NCBI GenBank assembly: GCA_020853255.1
Contig: JADYZI010000160.1
Span: forward strand, 1 to 5,304
Source of the DNA: Acidobacteriota bacterium
GTDB lineage: Bacteria > Acidobacteriota > Blastocatellia > Pyrinomonadales > Pyrinomonadaceae
Length of the DNA: 5,304 nucleotides
Reading direction: 5' to 3'
This document shows positions 1 to 5,304 of this stretch, in pieces. Position numbers and translations under genes: made by a program. Numbering within the stretch: the stretch's first letter is position 1; the number at the start of each line of letters is the position of its first letter. The notes under the pieces were generated by a model. The model made no database searches. It was not told where the DNA came from and worked only from the letters and a program-made list of their open reading frames with translations.

Positions 1-271
1 CATCGGTCACCTCCATTACGATGTCGGCCGTTCGCTGGCCGAACCGGGCTTCGATATCCTGTCGTGTTGTGTCTGTGTCTTCGATGGTGTCGTGGAGAAG
101 GGCGGCAGTGAGGATGTCGATATCATCTATCGCGCCGACCGAGATCAGGAGATTTGCGACTTCGAGCGGGTGGTTGATGTAAGGTTCTTCGTCCTTGCCT
201 TTCCTTTTTTGCCCTGCGTGTTTCTTTGCCCCAAACGCCGCGGCCGCCAATAATCGCTTTTCATTGTCCAT
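1..271 (-). CDS. MESH1-like (p)ppGpp hydrolase, HD domain, 3' end outside window
   Basis: Partial gene; the first 90 residues are visible and the C-terminus runs off the left edge. Translating the minus strand from the ATG at 271-269 gives a clear RelA/SpoT-type HD hydrolase: an early H18-AGQ-R segment, then PYINHPLEVA (H34), then AALLHDTIEDTDTT with H60-D61 and E64-D65. Known family logic: the His/His-Asp residues bind Mn2+ and the ED pair serves hydrolysis of the 3'-pyrophosphate of (p)ppGpp in the cytoplasm. The charged insert between GQ and PYI and the very short N-terminus resemble stand-alone MESH1/small alarmone hydrolases more than long Rel/Spo proteins, but a long RSH cannot be excluded because the rest is missing. 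No good Shine-Dalgarno precedes the ATG. In-frame GTG (280-278) and a TTG farther upstream are possible alternatives, but the latter falls inside the hairpin. It lies 67 bp downstream of the S55 peptidase gene, same strand. Confidence 0.88.
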   Translation of the reverse strand, partial: MDNEKRLLAAAAFGAKKHAGQKRKGKDEEPYINHPLEVANLLISVGAIDDIDILTAALLHDTIEDTDTTRQDIEARFGQRTADIVMEVTD

Positions 272-288
272 CTTGGGCACAAAGTAAA

Positions 289-319
289 CAAAGGCCAAAG
301 CGTGTCGCCCTGACCTTTG
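289..319 (-). terminator. 14-bp hairpin between the S55 peptidase and the HD hydrolase, probable terminator or leader hairpin
   Basis: Read on the minus strand, these 31 nt fold into a 14-bp stem (11 Watson-Crick pairs and 3 G-U wobbles, no bulge) closed by an ACA triloop. The outer arms are CAAAGG and CCTTTG. The 3' side continues into a U-rich stretch (TTTACTTTG, from position 288 downward). On the plus strand the three wobbles become A-C mismatches, so the structure favours minus-strand RNA. It begins 19 nt after the peptidase stop and ends 17 nt before the hydrolase ATG. The simplest reading is an intrinsic terminator of the peptidase gene, with an imperfect U tract. Because it sits so close to the next start, it could instead be a leader hairpin that limits readthrough into or translation of the hydrolase. 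Confidence 0.6.
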
Positions 320-338
320 TATTGTATGGCCAGGCCGG

Positions 339-2225
339 TTACTTGATCACTTCGATCGCGATGGTCTGATGTCCGCTGATCAGAAATTCCGCCGGCGGAA
401 CCTCGGTTTCGCTGACGATGGTCTGAACGACCGGCTTAATTCCGCCCGCGGTCCGTTCGTTGTTCAATGTTGCAAGGACCGAAGGCGGCAGGTTCGGCAT
501 TTCACTTGAACCGATAATGGCTCCCCGCGTCGTCCTGGCGGTCTGTACATAGAGGCGGTCTGAGAGTTTTACGCGGTTGATGTTGCGAACAAGATCGGCC
601 AGGTCGGTTGGAACAAACTGCTGTGAGGCCGAATCTTTTTGTATCGCAAAGCCGTCGCCGACAATGATCGATAAGGGCCCGGCCGGCGTATCCGACGGTA
701 TCTTGACCGGTATGCGCTGGACGAATATGCGGCCAGACTGTGTTCGCGCGTATGCCTGGACCTCAATCGTTTCGCCGGCTGCAGCCTGTGTGCGGTCAAC
801 AGATATTCTTTGAAGCACACCCGTCTTACTTCCATCGACCGATGCCAGATTTACCTCAATGCCCGAAATGTCGAGATCAGCGAAGTTGCTTTGCATCAGC
901 GCCTGAACGGGTGCGGCAACGGCCGCGGCCGCAAGCTGGGTTGCCGCGCTTCCGGCAAACCGGCGATTGAGCTTAATAGATTCCTGCCCCTTTAACCTGA
1001 TCTCGCCGGAAACCTCAACCATCGTATCGCCGAGGCTGCGTTCGCGGGCGATGATGGTGTTATATATCGACATATTGACCAGCAGCGGTGTTAGAAAATC
1101 ATCGCGCGTTACCTCGACCTCGATCGTTTCGGCCAGTCCGCGGCTGGTCCTTACATTCAATTTCACCGGCACCATTTTCGGCGCCTGGCCGAGGCTGCCA
1201 TAAACGCCTGTCGCCCGGTCCTGCGTCATTGCACCGACCATTGCGTCGGGCACAGCTATTTTGAATGAGTTGTTCAGATTAGGTACGACAGTCACAACGT
1301 GCGATTCGGACATCGGCAGGTCCGACGTGCCCAGGCTGAGGAACGGGTGCCCAAAAGCGTAGATCTTTTCGCCGTCGCGGAAGGTTACCGTGCCGGCCGC
1401 ATTAATGCTGTAATCGCCGCGTGTCAACTGCATCGAAACCGAGGTGCCGCCAACCAGCGTTTTCTCGGTCGCTTTCTTTAGCGGTGTGATCGGTGCCGAA
1501 CCGCCTGCGGAAGCGACCGGAAGCAATCCTGCCTCCAGCAGCCGCGGGCCGAACGCATCAAGGGTCTGCTGCGAAAATCCTGTAAAGGTGACCGGCGTTG
1601 CTATACGCTGAAACGATTGTCCCGCCACTGCCATTAGGGCCGAGTTAGGCGACATTCCTGACGCAAGGCCGCTGGAGGCAAGTTTTGGCATCTCGACAGG
1701 TGAGGCCGATGCGGACAGCTCAGAAAAAGAAAAGGCGCGAGGCCCGGTTTTTGTTCTGCCTTCAAGCTCCACCTTTTGCTCGAAAATCGAGATCATCTGT
1801 TCGATCGGAGTGATCCCGCAGATCGGCTCCTTTGCAAAAGGAAAGCTGTATGAGATGGCACCGACCAATTTTCCGTCGATATATACCGGCGAACCGGACA
1901 TTCCGGCAAAAACGGCGGTTCGTTCGGCCTGGCCGCCGCTTAAGCGGCCGATGATAAGGTCCTGTTTCGGCCCGACGCCGCCTGGAAGCACGCCCAATAT
2001 CTCTACATTGAAAGCTTCGGGCTCAGTTCCGCGAAAAACGGTCCATGCTGTGCCACGCATGCCTTCTTTTACCGATGACAGCGGCAAATAGCGGGCCGAA
2101 CCCGTTGAACCGCTGTTCGCAGCCCCAGCGCTTGAAGGGCTACCCTGGCCAAATGAGGTAGAAAAAAGCAAGGGTAGAACGAGGCAGGCGGCGATCAATC
2201 TCACGTTTATCATTGTTAAAAACAT
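339..2225 (-). CDS. Secreted SpoIVB-type S55 serine peptidase family protein
   Basis: A 628-residue protein with an N-terminal export signal (hydrophobic core about residues 9-22), so it probably acts in the periplasm or outside the cell. Residues about 47-145 resemble the serine-bearing part of the S55 family: EGMRGTAWTVF, then GMSGSPVYIDGKLVGAISYSF with candidate nucleophile S112, then GITPIEQM. An Ala/Ser-rich low-complexity linker covers about 165-205. Residues about 270-410 resemble the histidine-bearing part: GTVTFRDGEKIYAFGHPF (H293), followed by a beta-rich stretch with GVYGSLGQ. This order is the reverse of SpoIVB. The C-terminal 150 residues look beta-rich and have no function I recognise. 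In Bacillus, SpoIVB cleaves SpoIVFA during sporulation; that partner is not expected here, so the substrate is unknown. The ATG at 2225 is followed by an in-frame ATG at 2213; both leave an intact signal sequence. Divergent from the hydrolase-like gene at 2350. Family assignment is firm, activity is inferred. Confidence 0.85.
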   Translation of the reverse strand: MFLTMINVRLIAACLVLPLLFSTSFGQGSPSSAGAANSGSTGSARYLPLSSVKEGMRGTAWTVFRGTEPEAFNVEILGVLPGGVGPKQDLIIGRLSGGQAERTAVFAGMSGSPVYIDGKLVGAISYSFPFAKEPICGITPIEQMISIFEQKVELEGRTKTGPRAFSFSELSASASPVEMPKLASSGLASGMSPNSALMAVAGQSFQRIATPVTFTGFSQQTLDAFGPRLLEAGLLPVASAGGSAPITPLKKATEKTLVGGTSVSMQLTRGDYSINAAGTVTFRDGEKIYAFGHPFLSLGTSDLPMSESHVVTVVPNLNNSFKIAVPDAMVGAMTQDRATGVYGSLGQAPKMVPVKLNVRTSRGLAETIEVEVTRDDFLTPLLVNMSIYNTIIARERSLGDTMVEVSGEIRLKGQESIKLNRRFAGSAATQLAAAAVAAPVQALMQSNFADLDISGIEVNLASVDGSKTGVLQRISVDRTQAAAGETIEVQAYARTQSGRIFVQRIPVKIPSDTPAGPLSIIVGDGFAIQKDSASQQFVPTDLADLVRNINRVKLSDRLYVQTARTTRGAIIGSSEMPNLPPSVLATLNNERTAGGIKPVVQTIVSETEVPPAEFLISGHQTIAIEVIK

Positions 2226-2349
2226 CTTTCAACTCAGCGGCATTTATGGTATCATTTTAGTCGGCACATCTGAAGGTTTTTCTTCGTCCGTACCTGTTAG
2301 ACACGCATCCACCTTTTTCCGTTGCAATCTCCCTGGTTCCTTTTGTCCT
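2226..2349. promoter_or_regulatory. Divergent intergenic region between peptidase and hydrolase-like genes
   Basis: These 124 bp separate two divergent starts and must hold the promoters of both genes unless transcription begins inside a gene. I see no clean -35/-10 pair. The best -10-like hexamer for the peptidase is TAAAAT on the minus strand (2254-2259), without a recognisable -35. Neither start has a strong Shine-Dalgarno: the peptidase has only a weak TGAG/GAAAG purine stretch, and the plus-strand gene is preceded by a pyrimidine-rich stretch (ccttttgtcct). No palindromic operator or riboswitch-like fold was evident. Confidence 0.35.
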
Positions 2350-3345
2350 ATGGCTAAGTCTACCCGCCTTTTGAAGAGCTTTTACAAGCTGCTTTTTCCG
2401 ATCGTTCTTCTGCTTCTTGTTGCCGCGGGAGGTGCCTCTGTCTATCTTACATACGAATCATCACATCCTGTGAGGTCCGCATATCTTGTCACCCCTGACA
2501 GGTACGGCTGGCTTAGTGCCCGCGGCGCCCAGGTGACCGACGAAACCTGGACAAATCGCGATGGTACATCTGCCCGCGGATGGCTTCTTCGTGGTTCGCA
2601 AGACGCGCCGGCGGTGATCCTTTTACATAAATACGGGGCCGACCGGTCACACGTTCTCAATCTGGGAGTCAAGCTGAATGAGGCAACGAACTTTACCGTT
2701 CTGATGCCCGACCAGCGCGGCCATGGCCCGAACCCGGCGGTTCCATACACATCGTTTGGCGGATGCGAATCGACGGATACAACGGCCGCGATCGCCTTTT
2801 TACATGGGCTAAAGAACGAGTCGCAAGCCGCGATAGTCGGTAAGGATATCGGGATCTATGGACTTGAAATGGGATCGCTTGCGGCCCTGAATGCCGCCGC
2901 GGATGACGAAGCGGTAAAGGCGATCGTGCTTGATTCCGTACCGGCCGATTCGGACAGCCTTGTTGCCTCGGTCATTGACAGGCGCTTTCCGTTTGCGAGT
3001 TCGATCACGTCTCGCCTTGGACAGCTTGGTTCATACGGATATTTTTATGAGGGCTGTTATTCGCGGGTACCGGTTTGCGATTCAGCCAGACGCGTTGCCA
3101 ACCGCAAAGCATTGCTCCTCGCGGGAACGGATATCCCGGAATTTCAGGAGTCAACCTCCAAACTAAGCAAATGCTTTCCAAATTCGACGACAACCCAGGC
3201 AAACACGGCTCTCAGCCCGTCCGGGTTCAGTGTTATAAACGGTTCAATACCTGTTTCCGAATCATACGACCAGCGGGTGATAGAGTTTTTCCGTACCTCA
3301 CTCGGTGAGCCGATGATGGTCGCCGCGGAGCCCGCGCAGCAATGA
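2350..3345 (+). CDS. Membrane-anchored alpha/beta-hydrolase-fold protein, probable pseudoenzyme
   Basis: A 331-residue protein with a basic N-terminus (K3, R6, K9, K13) followed by one hydrophobic segment at about 14-34, predicting an N-in anchor with the globular domain outside the cytoplasm. The domain follows the alpha/beta-hydrolase plan: strand VILLHKYGADRS (oxyanion-loop region, about 89-100), MPDQRGHGPNP (119-129), nucleophile-elbow region GIYGLEMGS (168-176), strand AIVLDSVPADS (191-201), and LLLAGTDIPEF (255-264), where the acid residue usually lies. At the elbow the usual G-x-S-x-G reads G-L-E-M-G, so E173 replaces the serine. There is no histidine after residue 152, so the catalytic His is also absent. 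Fold assignment is good; classical esterase or peptidase activity is unlikely and the role is unknown. Four cysteines (139, 236, 243, 275) could form disulfides in an oxidising compartment. The ATG lacks an obvious ribosome-binding site. Convergent with the LON-domain gene, 19 bp away. Confidence 0.8.
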   Translation: MAKSTRLLKSFYKLLFPIVLLLLVAAGGASVYLTYESSHPVRSAYLVTPDRYGWLSARGAQVTDETWTNRDGTSARGWLLRGSQDAPAVILLHKYGADRSHVLNLGVKLNEATNFTVLMPDQRGHGPNPAVPYTSFGGCESTDTTAAIAFLHGLKNESQAAIVGKDIGIYGLEMGSLAALNAAADDEAVKAIVLDSVPADSDSLVASVIDRRFPFASSITSRLGQLGSYGYFYEGCYSRVPVCDSARRVANRKALLLAGTDIPEFQESTSKLSKCFPNSTTTQANTALSPSGFSVINGSIPVSESYDQRVIEFFRTSLGEPMMVAAEPAQQ

Positions 3346-3364
3346 TCGGCCACCGGCTCGAGTT

Positions 3365-4063
3365 TTAGAGATCTATTTTTGACTTTGAGTGCCCGTTGTG
3401 TTGGGCTACTTTGTGGATAGCCGCGCTTTCTTCCATTCGGCCGACGGCCGACCTGAGAATGTCGCGGAGCCTGTCAAATCGATCAAGCGTACTTTCCAAT
3501 TTAAGTAATTCGTATTTCACTTCGTTATCGAAATTGAAAGCGGCGGATACGGAAAACGAAAGCTGTTCCGGATCTGACCGTTGGAGTTCGGGGAATTGGC
3601 CGCGGCTGCTGCTGAGGTCGAAGGCAGCACGCGCGACACGTTCAAAGAGGCCGAATATTTCTTCAGCGGCCGTCGCAAGCGTGGTCGCATCTTCCTTTGC
3701 GTCTTCGAAAAATTCTACTTCCGCCGTCAAATACGGCTTTCCAAGATCGACGAATTCCAAAATGCGGTAGCGCATCACACCGAGAGTTTTGATATTCGAT
3801 CGGCCATCCGGCAGCGGCTGCACCTCATGGACCTCCGCGATACAGCCGATCGAGCCTATCTCTGGCCGGTCAAGGCCTGCCGTGTCAGTTTCAAGCAGTG
3901 AAATGCCGAACATCTTGTGTTCCTGCTCGATATCCGCGAGCATCTGCTTATATCGTGGTTCAAAGATATGAAGCGGAAGCAGCTCGCCTGGTAAAAGGAC
4001 AAGTGGGAGCGGAAACACCGGAATATGTCTCAGAGATTCAACCTTGTGTGCAGCGTCTGACAT
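3365..4063 (-). CDS. Stand-alone LON substrate-binding domain protein
   Basis: A 232-residue cytoplasmic protein without signal or membrane segment. Residues 14-42 carry the classical opening of the LON N-terminal (PUA-like) domain, VFPLPLVLLPGELLPLHIFEP followed by RYKQML. Next come FGISLL (52-57), GSIGCIAEVHEVQPLPDGR (70-88) and a beta strand set through about 120. Residues about 125-217 are predicted helical, matching the helical part that follows the domain in Lon and cereblon. The AAA+ ATPase and Ser-Lys protease domains of true Lon are absent, and at this length the protein looks complete rather than truncated. Such stand-alone proteins are widespread in bacteria; a substrate-binding or adaptor role is assumed from Lon but is not established. 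The start codon is 9 bp after the stop of the Mre11-like gene, so the two are very likely co-transcribed, although no strong Shine-Dalgarno is visible in the overlap zone. Confidence 0.9.
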   Translation of the reverse strand: MSDAAHKVESLRHIPVFPLPLVLLPGELLPLHIFEPRYKQMLADIEQEHKMFGISLLETDTAGLDRPEIGSIGCIAEVHEVQPLPDGRSNIKTLGVMRYRILEFVDLGKPYLTAEVEFFEDAKEDATTLATAAEEIFGLFERVARAAFDLSSSRGQFPELQRSDPEQLSFSVSAAFNFDNEVKYELLKLESTLDRFDRLRDILRSAVGRMEESAAIHKVAQHNGHSKSKIDL

Positions 4064-4072
4064 AGCGTGGGT

Positions 4073-5304
4073 TCAGGAAGTAGTACCGGCGGCCTGCGGC
4101 ACAGGCTGCAATGTGCTTGCTTCACCGGGCGTTTCATCGTCCGCCCTGATCGTCCTTTCATCAGGTGCATCGAGTTCTATGCCGATCAGGTCCGCGATCT
4201 TCTCCGGTGACTCGTCGCTCAGGGCCTGGCGTTTTACACCCACTATCAGCCGGGCCATCTGCTCGCTTCTTGATTTAAAGCGATTGTCCCGAAAAACAAG
4301 GTCTTCGATCACGCGACGTTCACGCACCTCGCGGCCTGAATCGCCATCAAGATCTTCAGCGACCGCGTATTCGACCGGCGATGTGTGATTCTTCAATCGA
4401 ACGTGCAGTGCTCCGATGATCTTTCGGGCTTCGTCGCGGATCTTTTGCAGCTCAAGCAGCGAGTTTGGAATGCCGAGCCTGCCGGCAAGCGTAATTTCGA
4501 CGATCGGTTCCGGCTGCCCTTCTTCGGCACGCCGCCCCTGGTTGGTGACCATTTCCAAGACAGCATCCGTGATCTTCGCTGCATCGTCGTAATGATCGAC
4601 GTCAAATCGCAGCCGCTGAAATGGACGCTGATGATATTGATCGATGTGAGTGGCCTTGACGCTATTGGCCTCATCGACCTCGACCAGATACACGCCGCGT
4701 GTTTCGCGATATTCGTTAATGCTCGTTACCTCGATCGATCCGGGATTGAATGCCCAGTTGTCGATCTCATAATTCATATGCGTATGGCCGAGGCCGACAT
4801 ATTCGGTCACTGACTTTAGCTCTTTCAGCGTAGCGACCGAGATCGCGGGCATCGGGTGCGTTTGATGGCCTTCGACGTCGGTGTGGAGCATGAGAATGTG
4901 GAATGCGCCGTCACGGCGGTTCTCTCTTATCCCGTCAACAAGCATTGGTATCGCCCAACCGGCTGAGGCCCCGTACCAGTGCGAGCCGAATATCCTGGCG
5001 CGGCCGATGTCAACGAAACCGCCGCGTCCTTCTTCTTCGTTCCAGCGTTCGTACACGATCCGGCCGCCTTCGTTGTTTGTCGGTTCAAGCAGGTAGAGCA
5101 AGTTCCAATTTGCGAGGCTGCGCAGCCAGCTATACGGGCTGTCAATATGTTTTTGGTCGTGATTGCCCTCGATAGCGACGACCGGAATGCCCGCCTCCTT
5201 CATCATCGTAAGGCCCGCGACCGCATAGTTCATCGTCTCCGGCGGAACGCTCCGTTTGTGAAAGAAATCACCGCATATTATGACGAAATCTACCTTCTCA
5301 TCAA
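4073..5304 (-). CDS. Mre11/SbcD-type metallophosphoesterase, DNA repair nuclease, 5' end outside window
   Basis: The open frame continues past the first internal ATG (5233-5231) to the right edge, and the extra 23 residues contain a conserved motif, so the true start lies beyond the window. Of the 409 visible residues, metallophosphoesterase motifs appear in order: CGDFFH (10-15), EGNHDQ (45-50), ILMLHTDVEGH (136-146) and GLGHTHMNYEI (170-180), followed by NPGSIEVTS (186-194). These supply the Asp, Asn and His ligands for two Mn2+ ions; the first DxH motif is off the edge. The His after GDFF and the NPGSIE block match the Mre11/SbcD nuclease branch, which processes DNA double-strand break ends with a Rad50/SbcC ATPase. 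No ATPase is visible here; it could lie upstream, outside the window. The C-terminal 200 residues include a helical stretch with many charged residues (about 280-345) and a low-complexity Thr/Ala/Pro tail. A different phosphoesterase substrate cannot be ruled out. Confidence 0.88.
   Translation of the reverse strand, partial: DEKVDFVIICGDFFHKRSVPPETMNYAVAGLTMMKEAGIPVVAIEGNHDQKHIDSPYSWLRSLANWNLLYLLEPTNNEGGRIVYERWNEEEGRGGFVDIGRARIFGSHWYGASAGWAIPMLVDGIRENRRDGAFHILMLHTDVEGHQTHPMPAISVATLKELKSVTEYVGLGHTHMNYEIDNWAFNPGSIEVTSINEYRETRGVYLVEVDEANSVKATHIDQYHQRPFQRLRFDVDHYDDAAKITDAVLEMVTNQGRRAEEGQPEPIVEITLAGRLGIPNSLLELQKIRDEARKIIGALHVRLKNHTSPVEYAVAEDLDGDSGREVRERRVIEDLVFRDNRFKSRSEQMARLIVGVKRQALSDESPEKIADLIGIELDAPDERTIRADDETPGEASTLQPVPQAAGTTS

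Noticed and set aside
569..2091. Several 60-93 codon open frames on the opposite strand or other frames within the S55 peptidase gene
   Set aside because: They lack recognisable domains, overlap one strongly supported coding frame, and have composition typical of antisense shadows.
2184..2195. IAAC at residues 11-14 of the S55 peptidase as a lipoprotein lipobox
   Set aside because: The hydrophobic core follows the cysteine rather than preceding it, so the cysteine lies inside the signal sequence core, not at a cleavage site.
2254..2282. Minus-strand TAAAAT as a sigma70 promoter for the peptidase
   Set aside because: The hexamer at -35 spacing reads GAAAAA on the minus strand, unlike TTGACA; it is noted only as a weak -10 candidate.
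3307..3359. GAGCC/GGCTC and GCCGAT/ATCGGC inverted repeats near the convergent gene ends as a bidirectional terminator
   Set aside because: Stems are only 5-6 bp with long loops and lie mostly in the coding region; the following T4 run alone is weak support.
3396..4813. Plus-strand open frames of 106-142 codons over the LON-domain and Mre11-like genes
   Set aside because: They are antisense to genes with clear family motifs; the translations show no domain or start context of their own.
4073..5233. Taking the ATG at 5233 as the true start of the Mre11-like gene
   Set aside because: The open frame continues to the window edge and the preceding 23 residues contain the conserved CGDFFH motif, so this ATG is internal.
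1..5304. CRISPR arrays, tRNA/rRNA genes, insertion sequences, attachment sites
   Set aside because: No spaced direct repeats, cloverleaf-like sequences, transposase motifs or terminal inverted repeats were seen; almost all of the window is accounted for by five coding frames.

Overview
The window is a five-gene bacterial chromosomal segment, densely packed, with moderately high GC and no RNA genes, mobile elements, long repeats or CRISPR. A large secreted SpoIVB-like S55 peptidase next to a MESH1-type HD hydrolase and an archaeal-style Mre11 nuclease suggests a non-sporulating Gram-negative. Acidobacteriota (Blastocatellia/Pyrinomonadaceae-like) is my best guess, but this is inference from protein style and no marker gene is present.

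Layout, left to right. (1) 1-271, minus: N-terminal 90 residues of a small alarmone-hydrolase-like HD protein, cut by the window edge. (2) 339-2225, minus: 628-residue exported S55 (SpoIVB-type) peptidase. A strong hairpin (289-319) lies between genes 1 and 2 and reads as a terminator or leader hairpin on the minus strand. (3) 2350-3345, plus: a membrane-anchored alpha/beta-hydrolase-fold protein, divergent from the peptidase across 124 bp, that appears to have lost its nucleophile serine and catalytic histidine. (4) 3365-4063, minus: stand-alone LON substrate-binding (PUA-like) domain protein, convergent with gene 3 at 19 bp. (5) 4073-5304, minus: Mre11/SbcD-type metallophosphoesterase whose 5' end lies beyond the window, ending 9 bp before gene 4.

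Functionally there are two or three units. The Mre11-like nuclease and the LON-domain protein form a tight operon read leftward. The S55 peptidase and the alpha/beta-hydrolase-like protein are divergent neighbours, both predicted to act outside the cytoplasm. The alarmone hydrolase follows the peptidase on the same strand but is set apart by the hairpin.

The main points for a second look are: the S55 signature motifs occur in the reverse order to SpoIVB (serine block first, histidine block about 180 residues later), suggesting a circularly permuted peptidase; the hydrolase-like protein is a probable pseudoenzyme (Glu at the nucleophile elbow, no C-terminal His); and the 31-nt hairpin is better paired in minus-strand RNA than in plus-strand RNA. 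I did not find convincing evidence of a wholly new multi-gene system.
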